Shown piece after piece: positions 17,401 through 26,700 of a stretch of 64,000 bases of DNA. This DNA comes from Candidatus Binatia bacterium (GTDB taxonomy: Bacteria > Desulfobacterota > Binatia > HRBIN30), in assembly GCA_026415395.1 (NCBI GenBank), contig JAOAHD010000007.1, positions 651,304 through 715,303 of the forward strand, read 5' to 3'. Position numbers and translations under genes: made by a program. Position 1 is the first letter of the stretch, and every line of letters begins with the position of its first letter. The notes under the pieces were generated by a model. The model searched no databases, had not been told where the DNA came from, and worked only from the letters and a program-made list of their open reading frames with translations.

Positions 17401-18609
17401 TCAGCGACGGATCCACTCGGGAGCGCGGCAAAGGTCTTTGGTGATATTTTTCTCGTGCGCTTCGATCGTCCCGCCGCCGATTTCGATGAGCTTGGCGTCG
17501 CGCCAGAGTCGCTCGACGACGTATTCGCCCATGTACCCGTAGCCACCCAGCACTTGAATGGCGCGGTCGGCAATGTCCTTCCCCACCCGAGCCGCGAAGA
17601 GTTTCGCGCCATCAGCATCCGCGCGGTTGCCCAGGGAACGCAAATCGAGGCGGCGCGCCACGTCGTAGACGTAGCTGCGGGCGGCTCGAAATTCGGCATA
17701 GGAGTCACCGATGTAGCGCTGAATTTGCCCGTGCTCGCGTAGTGGCACGCCGAACGCGCGCCGCTCGTTTGCATAACGGACCATGGTTTCGAGGCAGCGC
17801 ATGGCAATGCCGAGCGACATCGCCGCCAGCGCTAGCCGCTCGATTTCTAGGTTCCGCATCATATGCTGCAGGCTCGCGCCTTCTTCCCCAATCAGATTTA
17901 CTGCCGGGATGAGGCACTGGTCGAACACCAGCTCGGCAGTCATCGAGGCTCGCATGCCGAGTTTGTCGTGCAGCCGTTGTCCTAAGCTGAAGCCAGGAAA
18001 GCCCTTCTCCACGAGAAAGGTACTAATTTTCCCGCCAGTCTTGGCGTAAACGAGGAAGACGTCGCCCAACGTGTGATCGTCCAGTGCGCCATTGGTGATG
18101 AACATTTTACGCCCGTTCAGCACGTAATGGTCCCCGCGCCGCTCGGCAGTGCTGCGCATGCCGAGCACATCGGTACCGGCCTCCGGTTCGGTCATGCACA
18201 TCCCGCCAATCCATTCGCCGGAGATGACCTTAGGGAGGACACGTCGTTTTTGTTCGGCGTTCGCATTGGTGGCAAAGTTGTGCACGAACAGCACCGCATG
18301 GGCTAGGTATGCCAGGCAAAAGCCGGGGTCCGACCACGACAAGGCCTCGTGCACGATGACTGCCGCGGTAGCATCTAATCCGGCTCCGCCGTCCTCCGCT
18401 GGAACAGTCAAGCCAAGGAGCCCGAGTTCCCCCGCGCGGCGGAAGAGTGCGCGGTTAAAATGCTCTTCTCGATTGTACTCCTGCGCCTGGGGCTCCACTT
18501 CCTCGCGCACGAAGGTTTCGACGGTGCGCAATAGTAAGCGGTGTTCCTCGGTGGGCGCATAGAGGGGAAACTCTTTCCACGAAGGCAGGGCAGTGTGTGG
18601 CTCGCTCAT
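17401..18609 (-). CDS. Acyl-CoA dehydrogenase, isovaleryl-CoA-type
   Basis: A 402-residue flavoenzyme of fatty/branched acyl-CoA oxidation. FAD-site motifs CMTEPEAGTDVLGMRSTAER and GRKMFITNG, and the C-terminal QVLGGYGYMGEYVVERLWRD, are clear. The position of the usual catalytic Glu (YEGT) is replaced by IEIGGGTIE, while a Glu sits in NLEIERLALAA. That is the placement seen in isovaleryl-CoA and long-chain dehydrogenases, so a branched-chain substrate is likely. ATG 18609 is preferred; ATG 18618 is possible. It lies downstream of ilvD on the same strand. Confidence 0.9.
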   Translation of the reverse strand: MSEPHTALPSWKEFPLYAPTEEHRLLLRTVETFVREEVEPQAQEYNREEHFNRALFRRAGELGLLGLTVPAEDGGAGLDATAAVIVHEALSWSDPGFCLAYLAHAVLFVHNFATNANAEQKRRVLPKVISGEWIGGMCMTEPEAGTDVLGMRSTAERRGDHYVLNGRKMFITNGALDDHTLGDVFLVYAKTGGKISTFLVEKGFPGFSLGQRLHDKLGMRASMTAELVFDQCLIPAVNLIGEEGASLQHMMRNLEIERLALAAMSLGIAMRCLETMVRYANERRAFGVPLREHGQIQRYIGDSYAEFRAARSYVYDVARRLDLRSLGNRADADGAKLFAARVGKDIADRAIQVLGGYGYMGEYVVERLWRDAKLIEIGGGTIEAHEKNITKDLCRAPEWIRR

Positions 18610-18657
18610 GTGAGCCATTGTCGGCAAGATGCGGCGGAGGAACAAGCCCGTCGGACT

Positions 18658-20571
18658 TTACCGGGCCGACTTCCGACCGTTACTGTTCGAGCGCCGGCCG
18701 TTGCGGCGGACTTGGCTTAAGTCGCGCACCGCACCGCGCGCTGCGCTGGTCGTGAGCAGCGCGTACGCTTGTAGCGCTGGCGAGACCGCGCGCTGGCGGT
18801 TGCGCGGCGTCCACGCGGCGGCTCCTCGCTCGATTTCGGCAATGCGCCGCTGTTTGAGTTCGGCCTTGTCCACAAGCAGTTCGATCTTGCGTTGGGGAAT
18901 GTCGATGCGGATGCGGTCCCCGTCGCGGACGAGCGCGATCGCGCCGCCTTCGGCCGCTTCCGGTGAGATATGCCCGATGCTCAGTCCCGAAGTGCCGCCG
19001 CTGAAACGACCATCGGTAACCAATGCGCACACTTTACCGAGTTGTTTGGCCTTGATGTAGGAGGTCGGGTACAGCATTTCTTGCATGCCCGGCCCACCCT
19101 TGGGCCCTTCGTAGCGAATGACGACGACGTCGCCCGGGCGAATCTTGTCGTTCAAGATCGCGTGGCAGGCTTCCTCTTGCGACTCGAACACGCGAGCCGG
19201 TCCCTCGAACGTCCAGATCGATTCGTCGACACCCGCGGTCTTCACGATGCAACCATCGGGAGCCAGGTTGCCGTAAAGAACGGCAAGCCCACCATCCTGG
19301 CTGTACGCGTGCTCCAGGCTGCGAATACAACCGCTCACCCGGTCGCTGTCGAGTTCGGCATAATAGGTTGCCTGCGAGAAAGCCACTGTCGTGCGCACAC
19401 CGCCGGGAGCAGCAAGCGAGCGCTGGCGTGCCTCGGGTGAAGCCGTGGGGCGGCGAACGTCATTCCGGTCGATGGCTTCTCCCATCGTTCGGCTATGGAC
19501 CGTGGGCACGTCACGATGGATGAGCCCGCCACGATCGAGTTCCCCGAGGATGGTGAAAATGCCGCCAGCGCGATTCACGTCCTCGATGTGGTAATGCGAG
19601 GAAGGGGCGACCTTGCAAATATTGGGCACCCGGCGCGACAAGCGGTCGATATCCCGCATCGTGAACGGCACGCCCGCTTCATGCGCAATCGCCAAGATAT
19701 GCAGCACGGTGTTCGTCGAGCCGCCCATGGCGATATCTAGGGTCATGGCGTTTTCGAACGCCTCGAAGGTCGCGATGCTGCGGGGGAGCACACTAGTGTC
19801 ACCCTGCTCGTAATAGCGCCGCGCCATCTCGACGATGAGCCGGCCAGCGGTTTCGAAGAGTTGCCAGCGAGCTGCATGGGTGGCCACGATGGTGCCGTTT
19901 CCCGGCAAGGCCAGACCCAAGGCTTCGTTCAGGCAGTTCATGCTGTTGGCCGTGAACATCCCGGAGCAGGATCCGCAGGTGGGGCATGCGGATCGCTCCA
20001 TTTCGAGAAGTTCCGCGTCGCTCACACGATCGTCCCCCGCCGCGATCATCGGATCGATCAGATCCAGTTTGCGCGGAGGCAGAGGGTTTCCATGTTCGTC
20101 GTGGGTGCCGGCTGAGGTGCCCGCCTCCATCGGACCACCGGAGACGAAGATGGTCGGAATGTTCAGCCGCATGGCTGCCATGAGCATCCCTGGGGTAATC
20201 TTGTCGCAGTTCGAGATGCATACGAGGGCATCAGCCACGTGGGCTTGGACCATGTATTCAACGCTGTCGGCAATCAAATCGCGGCTCGGCAGCGAGTAAA
20301 GCATGCCGCCGTGGCCCATGGCGATGCCGTCGTCAACGGCGATGGTGTTGAACTCCACGCCCCAGCCGCCAGCAGCATCGATCACCTTTTTCAGCCGCTG
20401 GCCCACATCGTGCAGGTGGACATGGCCGGGTACGAACTGAGTGAAGCTATTGGCGATCGCGATAATCGGCTTTTGGAAGTCAGCATCCTGCATGCCGGTG
20501 GCACGCCACAACGCACGCGCCCCCGCCATGTGTCGCCCTTGGGTGGTCACCCGGCTGCGGTAGGGATTCAT
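18658..20571 (-). CDS. ilvD: Dihydroxy-acid dehydratase
   Basis: A 637-residue Fe-S dehydratase of valine/isoleucine/leucine synthesis. It converts 2,3-dihydroxy acids to 2-keto acids. Cluster ligands are visible in [12 protein letters not shown] and [12 protein letters not shown], and the catalytic C-terminal region in [20 protein letters not shown]. The length is longer than most IlvD proteins (~560-610). The extra is mainly a basic Arg/Ser/Asn-rich tail, which is unusual. ATG 20571 fits the family start ([19 protein letters not shown]). The ilvB partner enzyme lies ~21 kb away. Confidence 0.95.
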   Translation of the reverse strand: MNPYRSRVTTQGRHMAGARALWRATGMQDADFQKPIIAIANSFTQFVPGHVHLHDVGQRLKKVIDAAGGWGVEFNTIAVDDGIAMGHGGMLYSLPSRDLIADSVEYMVQAHVADALVCISNCDKITPGMLMAAMRLNIPTIFVSGGPMEAGTSAGTHDEHGNPLPPRKLDLIDPMIAAGDDRVSDAELLEMERSACPTCGSCSGMFTANSMNCLNEALGLALPGNGTIVATHAARWQLFETAGRLIVEMARRYYEQGDTSVLPRSIATFEAFENAMTLDIAMGGSTNTVLHILAIAHEAGVPFTMRDIDRLSRRVPNICKVAPSSHYHIEDVNRAGGIFTILGELDRGGLIHRDVPTVHSRTMGEAIDRNDVRRPTASPEARQRSLAAPGGVRTTVAFSQATYYAELDSDRVSGCIRSLEHAYSQDGGLAVLYGNLAPDGCIVKTAGVDESIWTFEGPARVFESQEEACHAILNDKIRPGDVVVIRYEGPKGGPGMQEMLYPTSYIKAKQLGKVCALVTDGRFSGGTSGLSIGHISPEAAEGGAIALVRDGDRIRIDIPQRKIELLVDKAELKQRRIAEIERGAAAWTPRNRQRAVSPALQAYALLTTSAARGAVRDLSQVRRNGRRSNSNGRKSAR

Positions 20572-20636
20572 GGCTACCAGTGTAGTGCGACGGGCGGCGG
20601 CAAGCAACGAAGGACGGAACTGCGCAGGGCCTCGGC

Positions 20637-21416
20637 TCAGTCCTCGTCGGGCAAGGGTTCGGCCGGTGGGGCGTACTCCTTACCTTCTTCGATGGCCTCC
20701 ACCACGTCCTCGGTTTGCGGCGGCTCCGGCCGCACCTCGACCGCCGGTGGGACGACCGGCTTGTCCCGATCCTCTCGCTCCCACAGGAGCTCGCTGATTT
20801 GCAACCGGTCGACAATTTCCTGCACGCCGGCGACATCGGTTAACAGCTTCAGCAGGATTTGGTGCTCAAGCTCGCTCGGTAGGGCGCCTTCGAGATACAC
20901 CACCCCGTGGCGAGCCACGATGCGAAGCTCTTCCATGTCGACGCGCCCGTCTTCGCGCACAGTGTCGCGCAAAGCCTCTTCGAGCTCGCGGTCGGAGAGC
21001 AATTCGAGATCACCGGGCAGCCCCCCGCGCTTAGGCGTGGCCTCCTCTTCTTCTTCCGTCGCTTCGGGAACTTCTTTTTCCCGACGTTCGGCGCATTTAA
21101 CACAGTAAGGTGTTTGCGGGATGGCACGCAGCCGAGCGATGGGAATTTTTCCGCCGCAGTCGACGCAAACCCCGTAGCTCCCTTCGGCAATGCGGCGGAG
21201 GGCATCCTCAATCAGGGCAAGCTCACGGCGTTCGTGTTCGCCGAGCCGATCGTAAAGCCGCGCTGCGCGTTCCTCCTGAGCGAGTTCTTCGAGCTCGGCC
21301 TCCCGCTCGGCAGCAATGGCTGCCAGGTCGGCCTCGGTTTCGGCCACGGCGTGCAGCAAGGCCGCACGTTGTTTGCGCAGCTCTCGGGCCAGTTTCAATA
21401 GCTCGCTTTCTTTCAT
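20637..21416 (-). CDS. DksA/TraR zinc finger protein fused to a BON domain
   Basis: A 259-residue protein. Residues 1-75 are a long charged coiled coil ([20 protein letters not shown]). They are followed by a DksA/TraR C4 zinc finger with C84, C87, C105 and C108 ([16 protein letters not shown] ... [10 protein letters not shown]). After an acidic linker comes a BON domain at ~142-207 ([30 protein letters not shown]). BON domains usually bind membranes or phospholipids in the envelope, whereas DksA-like proteins act on RNA polymerase, so the combination is odd. There is no signal peptide. The tail is acidic and Pro-rich. It lies just downstream of hsp20, suggesting a stress role (inference). 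Confidence 0.82.
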   Translation of the reverse strand: MKESELLKLARELRKQRAALLHAVAETEADLAAIAAEREAELEELAQEERAARLYDRLGEHERRELALIEDALRRIAEGSYGVCVDCGGKIPIARLRAIPQTPYCVKCAERREKEVPEATEEEEEATPKRGGLPGDLELLSDRELEEALRDTVREDGRVDMEELRIVARHGVVYLEGALPSELEHQILLKLLTDVAGVQEIVDRLQISELLWEREDRDKPVVPPAVEVRPEPPQTEDVVEAIEEGKEYAPPAEPLPDED

Positions 21417-21527
21417 AACAGGGTTCCTTCTGAGTCTTTCGCTGCGAACGCTGGTTTGACTTACCTCAGTGCAACCTGCCTCAGGCCAACTTGGTTTCTC
21501 GGCGGCAGCATCATCGCACATCCAGAG

Positions 21528-21564
21528 GCGGTGCGGAACTGCCTTCGAGCGCGTTCCGCACCGC
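21528..21564 (-). repeat. 12-bp perfect hairpin downstream of hsp20
   Basis: GCGGTGCGGAAC (21528-21539) pairs perfectly with GTTCCGCACCGC (21553-21564), with a 13-nt loop. It lies 25-60 bases past the hsp20 stop. No U-tract follows on the hsp20 strand, so it may be a Rho-type or processing/stabiliser hairpin rather than an intrinsic terminator. Confidence 0.6.
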
Positions 21565-21588
21565 TGTTAACCGATTCGCAAAAACCGT

Positions 21589-22125
21589 TTATGCGGCCTG
21601 CACTTCGATCTTCTTCGGCCGCTTCCCAGGCTCTTCGGTTTTCGGCAGACGAATTTCGAGGACGCCATCTTTGAGGGTTGCGCTGGCGGCGTCAGCCTTC
21701 ACTTCAACTGGCAAAGTAATCGTGCGCGTAAACGAGCCAAAGGTTCGTTCGCTACGGTAGTAGTCCTTTTCCTTCACCTCCTCGCTCCGTTGCTTTTCGC
21801 CCTTAATCGTGAGCGTCTTATCCGTCAGGCTGACCTCGATCTGGTCCTTGGTTAGGCCCGGAAGTTCCGCCTTGACGACGACGTCATCTCCTTCCTCGTA
21901 AACGTCAACCGCTGGGACCTTGAGTTCGAACTCACGAAGCGGCCGCCAGACCTCTGGCCACTCGATCCGTGGCCACGGGAACCTCGGTAAGTCGGAAAAG
22001 AAGCGCTCCACAAAGCGCTCGAACGGGTCGACGACTACCCGCTCGACGGGCGCCGCGCGTACCGGGACAACTTCGCCCCCGCGGTTGCTTTGTTTCTTGG
22101 TTCCCTTCGCTTTGGCCTTTGCCAT
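21589..22125 (-). CDS. Hsp20/alpha-crystallin small heat-shock protein
   Basis: A 178-residue ATP-independent chaperone. AGGAGG (complement of 22135-22140) lies 9 nt before ATG 22125, which decides this start over the ATG at 22134. The alpha-crystallin domain covers ~70-165, with VPAVDVYEEGDDVVVKAELP, LTIKGEKQ and the family hallmark ATLKDGVLEIRLPK; a short IEV-type motif ends the chain. The N-terminus is Lys/Ala-rich. It protects unfolding proteins in the cytoplasm. Confidence 0.95.
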   Translation of the reverse strand: MAKAKAKGTKKQSNRGGEVVPVRAAPVERVVVDPFERFVERFFSDLPRFPWPRIEWPEVWRPLREFELKVPAVDVYEEGDDVVVKAELPGLTKDQIEVSLTDKTLTIKGEKQRSEEVKEKDYYRSERTFGSFTRTITLPVEVKADAASATLKDGVLEIRLPKTEEPGKRPKKIEVQAA

Positions 22126-22190
22126 GTACGTCATCCTCCTTTCTTTTTTTCGCGCTGCCAAGATTTGTTCGATTCGTGTCCGCCGCAAGT

Positions 22191-22208
22191 GCTTCGCAAT
22201 TCCGAAGC
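22191..22208 (-). repeat. Inverted repeat in hsp20 leader
   Basis: GCTTCG (22191-22196) and CGAAGC (22203-22208) form a perfect 6-bp palindrome with a 6-nt spacer, ~66 bases upstream of the hsp20 start. It could be a leader hairpin or an operator. It does not match the CIRCE element. Confidence 0.4.
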
Positions 22209-22300
22209 CAAAAATTTTCCTTGCGTCCCAGGCACACGTTTGCTGCACGCTGTTCTTTTTTCCGAGAATCCACCGAGTGGCGCATGCGTCTAGCCGGTGC

Positions 22301-22340
22301 GGTGGTTTGAACAGCGAAGAGGTGGTTTGGACAGTGAAGA
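22301..22340 (+). repeat. 20-bp tandem direct repeat, two copies
   Basis: GGTGGTTTGAACAGCGAAGA (22301-22320) is followed immediately by GGTGGTTTGGACAGTGAAGA (22321-22340), with 18 of 20 bases identical. The repeats sit upstream of both divergent genes. They might be regulator binding sites or a simple duplication. Confidence 0.75.
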
Positions 22341-22396
22341 AAACTCCGTTGTTTAAGGGTCACCGGGTTGTTAGTTTGAGCCCGCATTGACGAACT

Positions 22397-22414
22397 CGCG
22401 GGGTTCGCCCCGCG
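22397..22414 (+). repeat. CGCGGGG-TTCG-CCCCGCG hairpin
   Basis: A perfect 7-bp stem with a stable UUCG tetraloop in RNA. No U-run follows. Its role is unknown. Confidence 0.5.
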
Positions 22415-22687
22415 GGGCTTGGCGCCCGCTCTCCCTCTCTTAGCCCCCCTTCGGGAGGGAGGGCGGCGCTGAGCTCACTGCAGCGAGGGCGCGCGCCTCG
22501 GCGGTTGCCGTACCCAGTGACGCTGACTGTTATTCGAGTGAATAGTTGGAGTGCCGGCGGAGTGGGCAGCCCTTCGAGGAAAACCTGAGACCAGTATGTC
22601 TGCCGGCGGCCACCGGCCACGCCCTCGGATTCCGAGCGCCATCCTGTTTCTCTTTGGTGGATTTGTGGCTAGAAAGCCGGTCCTATC

Positions 22688-23755
22688 ATGAAAGCTGTAG
22701 TTCTTTGCGCGGGCCTAGGAACGCGGTTGCGTCCTTTGACCTTCAGCACAGCCAAGCACCTGATTCCTGTGGCGAATAAGCCGGTGTTGTTTTACGGGCT
22801 TGAAAGTCTCGTGGAAGTTGGGGTGCGCGAGATTGGCATTGTCGTGAGCCGGGAAAGTCGGCCCGTGATTCAGAACGCTGTCGACGACGGGAGTCGATGG
22901 GGGGCAATAGTCACGTACATCGAGCAGGAGAAGCCGCAGGGGCTGGCTCATGCCTGCGCATGTGCGGAGACGTTTGTCGGGGACGAACCTTTCATCATGT
23001 ACTTAGGGGACAACCTGCTGCCCAATGGCTTGCGAGCGCCAGTGGAGCTCTTCCGGACCAGTAAGGCGAACGCTGTGGTCCTCCTCAAGGAGGTGGATGA
23101 TCCGTCTCGCTTTGGCATCGCCGAAGTCCAAGGGCAGCGCATCGTGCGCTTGGTAGAGAAGCCGGAGAATCCACCGTCGAACCTCGCCATTGTCGGCGGA
23201 TACATTTTCGATCGCAATATTTTTGACTCCATCCGCCGCATCAAGCCGTCGTGGCGCGGCGAGTACGAGATTACCGACGCAATCCAAGACTTGGTCGATC
23301 GCGGCTTCACCGTAGTGCCCTACATTGTGCCGGGTTGGTGGAAGGACACAGGAAAACCCGAGGACATCTTGGATGCGAACCGGGTGATCTTGGATGGCAT
23401 GCGCAGCGCCATCGAGGGAGAAGTGGACGCAACCTCGGAACTCAACGGAACGGTGATTGTTGCGCCCGGGGCGGAAATTGTGAACTCGCGAATCCACGGC
23501 CCCGTGATTATTGGCAAGGACGCCCGCGTGTTTGATGCTCAAGTGGGCCCGTATGTGTCTCTGGGCGACCGAGTACATGTTCTTCACAGCGTGGTGCGCA
23601 ACTCGGTGATCATGGAAGACTCGCTCATCGAAAAGGTTGCGGAGCCGGTGTGCGATAGCTTGATCGGTCGCCGCGTACTTCTGCGCGGCACTACCAAGAC
23701 TTCGGGCCTGCGGGTGCTACTCGGCGATTATTGCGAAGTGGAGCTTGGCAAGTAA
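22688..23755 (+). CDS. Glucose-1-phosphate thymidylyltransferase, long form
   Basis: A 355-residue sugar-nucleotide synthase of the RmlA-long family. The N-terminal nucleotidyltransferase domain has AGLGTRLRPLTFSTAKHLIP (nucleotide loop), YLGDNL (metal Asp) and VEKPENPPSNLAIVGGYIF. The C-terminal ~110 residues form a left-handed beta-helix (TVIVAPGAEIVNSRIHGPVI). It would make dTDP- or UDP-activated glucose for surface polysaccharides or secondary glycosylation. The nucleotide specificity cannot be fixed by eye. It precedes the large secreted protein by 15 nt. Confidence 0.9.
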   Translation: MKAVVLCAGLGTRLRPLTFSTAKHLIPVANKPVLFYGLESLVEVGVREIGIVVSRESRPVIQNAVDDGSRWGAIVTYIEQEKPQGLAHACACAETFVGDEPFIMYLGDNLLPNGLRAPVELFRTSKANAVVLLKEVDDPSRFGIAEVQGQRIVRLVEKPENPPSNLAIVGGYIFDRNIFDSIRRIKPSWRGEYEITDAIQDLVDRGFTVVPYIVPGWWKDTGKPEDILDANRVILDGMRSAIEGEVDATSELNGTVIVAPGAEIVNSRIHGPVIIGKDARVFDAQVGPYVSLGDRVHVLHSVVRNSVIMEDSLIEKVAEPVCDSLIGRRVLLRGTTKTSGLRVLLGDYCEVELGK

Positions 23756-23770
23756 ACGGGAGCTGGGGGC

Positions 23771-26700
23771 ATGGCCGAGGGTGGCTGGCGACGGGCGGCA
23801 CGGTCCTTGGCGACCCTGGCCGCTGTGTGCGGCTTGCTCGGCGGTGTTGCGGACCTCGGTTGGGCGCAGGGCTGCACGGACCTCGCGGGCCACTTCAGCG
23901 CGCAGGTGAACGGGTCGACCTCGGGCTCGAGCACCCGTGTGGGCTCTTGCGGGGGCGGAGAAGCGCCGGAAGCCGTGCTCGCGTTCACTGCCCCGCGGGC
24001 GGGTGCGTACACCTTCGACACGTTGGGCTCGTCGTTCGATACAGTGCTGTACGTGCTGAGCCACAGCAATACGGAGCTTGCGTGCAACGACGATGTCCAA
24101 GTCGGCGTCGATGCCTGGTCGCGCGTGGCGGTCACGCTTGCTGCCGGTCAGACCGTGCAGGTCGTTGTCGATGGCTTCAGCACGCAGAGTGGTGAGTTCG
24201 TTTTGCGGGTCAACGCCGACTGCCCATTGCCGTTTCGTGCCGATGCCCGCGACGTTGGCAATGCAGCAACTTGGGTTGTGAGCGGCTCTACGAATTGCGC
24301 GCCTGCGGTGCTGCCAGCGCAAGGGTGCAGCAGTGTGACCTGGGGACGCGGGTCGACCTTCGTCTATACCGCGCCGTTCTCCGGCACGTTCGAGTTCAGT
24401 ACCGAGGGCTCCGAGTTCGACACTTTGCTCGCTGTCCGACTCGGGACGTGTTCTGGCGTCGAACTCCGGTGTAACGATGACGTCGTTGGGGGGAGCAGCG
24501 TCGCCTCTCGGCTTCGAGTGGACTTGGCCATAGGGCAGACCGTGGTGCTGGTCGTGGCGGGGAAGGATTCCGCAAGCGGCCGTTTCGTGCTCAGCGGAAC
24601 GGGGGTGCCCTTCACCCCGACTGTGACATTTACGCGCACGCGGACCCGCACGCCCACCGCCACGCGCTCGTTCACCCCTCGGCCCTCCGCAACGAACTCG
24701 CCGACGCCGTCGTTCACACGCTCCCCAAGTCCAACTCCGACGGCGAGCGCCACTGCCACCTCTTCGCGCTCGGCTACAGCTACACGCTCATTCACGGCGA
24801 CTGCGACTCCGCGAGCGACCTTGGCGAACACGCCTGCGGCAACGGCGGTGGCGACCGCGACCGCCACGGCCTCGGGCACGCCCACACCGAGCCGCACGCC
24901 GGTAGCGAGTCCGAGTGCCACGGCATCGCCCACTGCGACCCTAACCGCGCTGGTTTGCTGTGAATTTCCCTTGGGCAGTCTCTTGCGCTGCGAGCTGCTC
25001 GGTGCCGCTGAATGCCACGGCCGCGGTGGTATGACTCTTCCTGTGGATGCCTGCACATCCGCGCGTTGCAGCCCTCCGATGAGCCCGACTGGCACGATCA
25101 CCGCGATGCCGACGCGGACCCTGACGTCTCGCCCCACTTTAACCCCGTTGCCCTCGTCGACTCCCGCAGCGACGGTGAGCAGCGCGCTGACGGTGAGCCC
25201 AACCCAGGCGCAGCCGGGTGCGCGGATTGTTGTACATGGTAGAGTGGCAAGCGGACATAGCGGTGTGCGGCTATGGTTCGATGACACTGGAGGGTGGGTT
25301 CCACTTGGCGACCTCCGTGTAGACGCATTGGGCGCCTTCGCGGCGACGGTGCGCATTCCCGAAAGCGCCGAGCCGGGAATGTACCGCATCTGCGCGGCGG
25401 CGGTCGACCCGGGCGTCGAAGGTCGCGACCTTGTGTGTGCTCCCTTGGCCCTAGAATCGGCGACGGCGTCACTCACGGTTCTCACGCTGGATGGCGGTGT
25501 GCCTCAACCAGGTGTGCGTGTGCACTTGCACGCCGCCAGCGGTGCAGTGGCGGCGAGTGCGGAGTCCGATGAGGTCGGCATCGCTGAGTTCTTGGCGGTA
25601 GCGGCGGGCGTGTACGATGTCCGCGCCGTGTGCGAGGACAACAGCTCTTGCTCCGCACGGCTTTACTTTCCCCCGTCCAAGATTGTCCTCGCTCCGGGGA
25701 GCAGGCGCGCGGTGGCTTTGCGGACAGTCACGCCGCCTCCGAGGAGCGAGATGGAGTGGGTTGGTGCTCTTGTTTTGCCTGCAGGACTGGTGGCGAGCAC
25801 TCGGCCCCTGGCTCTGCCCTTCCTCGTCAGAGACCCGTGGGCGTTCCCGAGCCTCGAAGGGCTTGGACTCCCTCCGCTGATCGTTCGCTTTTGGGGAATC
25901 CCTAGTGCTCCGCCCGCGAGTAACCACCGGGCCGTGGATTTTCGGGTCGTAGGCACTCGCGGCTTACTGCTGGGGAGCACTGCACGACGGCCGCAGCCGG
26001 TGTACGCGCTCGACCCGGAATGGAATTTTCCCGCGTTCGTGGCTGATGTGAATCTTGGGTCTCTGCCCGGCGGCGAGGTGACCTTGGAGGTGCAACCGAC
26101 GGGAGGCACGACGCGCTCGTTTCCGCTTGCGGGCGAGCCCCTCGCGCTTCGTTGGGGACCACCCGTGCGCAGTGGGGAGGGTGCGGTGGAGGCGACTGTG
26201 GACGACCATGTGTTGCAAGTGCAATTCGCGACCATAGCTCCGCGCCCGCAATGGACGTGGGACTTGGTCCTTCAACAGGGCGGAGGTCAAATGGTGCCAT
26301 GGTCGGGCACAGTTTCCGTTGAGCTTGTGGAGTCGTGGGGTACGAAGCTGGATTGGCAAGGAACAGCGCGTGCACGCATGACTTCGACCCTGGCGGAGCG
26401 GCGGGCGGAGTCGAATCTGTCGCTTTCCTTGCTTCGCGGGGCACGATTGACGGGCGCGGCTTATCGGGTTGCGGGAAATCTGCAATGGGAACGGTGTTTC
26501 GATGTTCGGCAGCGGCCGGCGACAGCGACGTTGCCGCTCGAACTCTGCGAAAACTGCCCGCGCGAAGTGTTTGCCCGCGACTTTTCTTCGAGCACGTGCG
26601 TGGAAGCTCATGGCAGCCTGCAACTTGAGGTTGCCCCTAACCTTCACGCTAGCGGGCGATTCGCGTTGGAGTTCGCGCCGCTCGGTGTGCGGTCGTTGGA

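Larger units (their letters stand above)
22126..22687. other. Intergenic region rich in small repeats and hairpins
   Basis: About 560 bases lie between divergent hsp20 and the nucleotidylyltransferase gene. They contain the hsp20 leader, a 20-bp tandem repeat (22301-22340), a 6-bp palindrome (22191-22208) and a UUCG-type hairpin (22397-22414). There is also an imperfect CCCCCC-TTCG-GGAGGG hairpin (around 22445-22461). No coding sequence was recognised. Confidence 0.55.

Noticed and set aside
22160..22190. GTTCGATTC sequence resembling a tRNA T-loop upstream of hsp20
   Set aside because: There is no paired T-stem, anticodon arm or acceptor stem around it.
22141..22260. Possible RNA thermometer in the hsp20 leader
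   Set aside because: No segment complementary to the AGGAGG site was found in the leader, so thermometer-type sequestration is not supported.
22397..22414. UUCG hairpin as intrinsic terminator
   Set aside because: No U-tract, and no gene ends just upstream of it.
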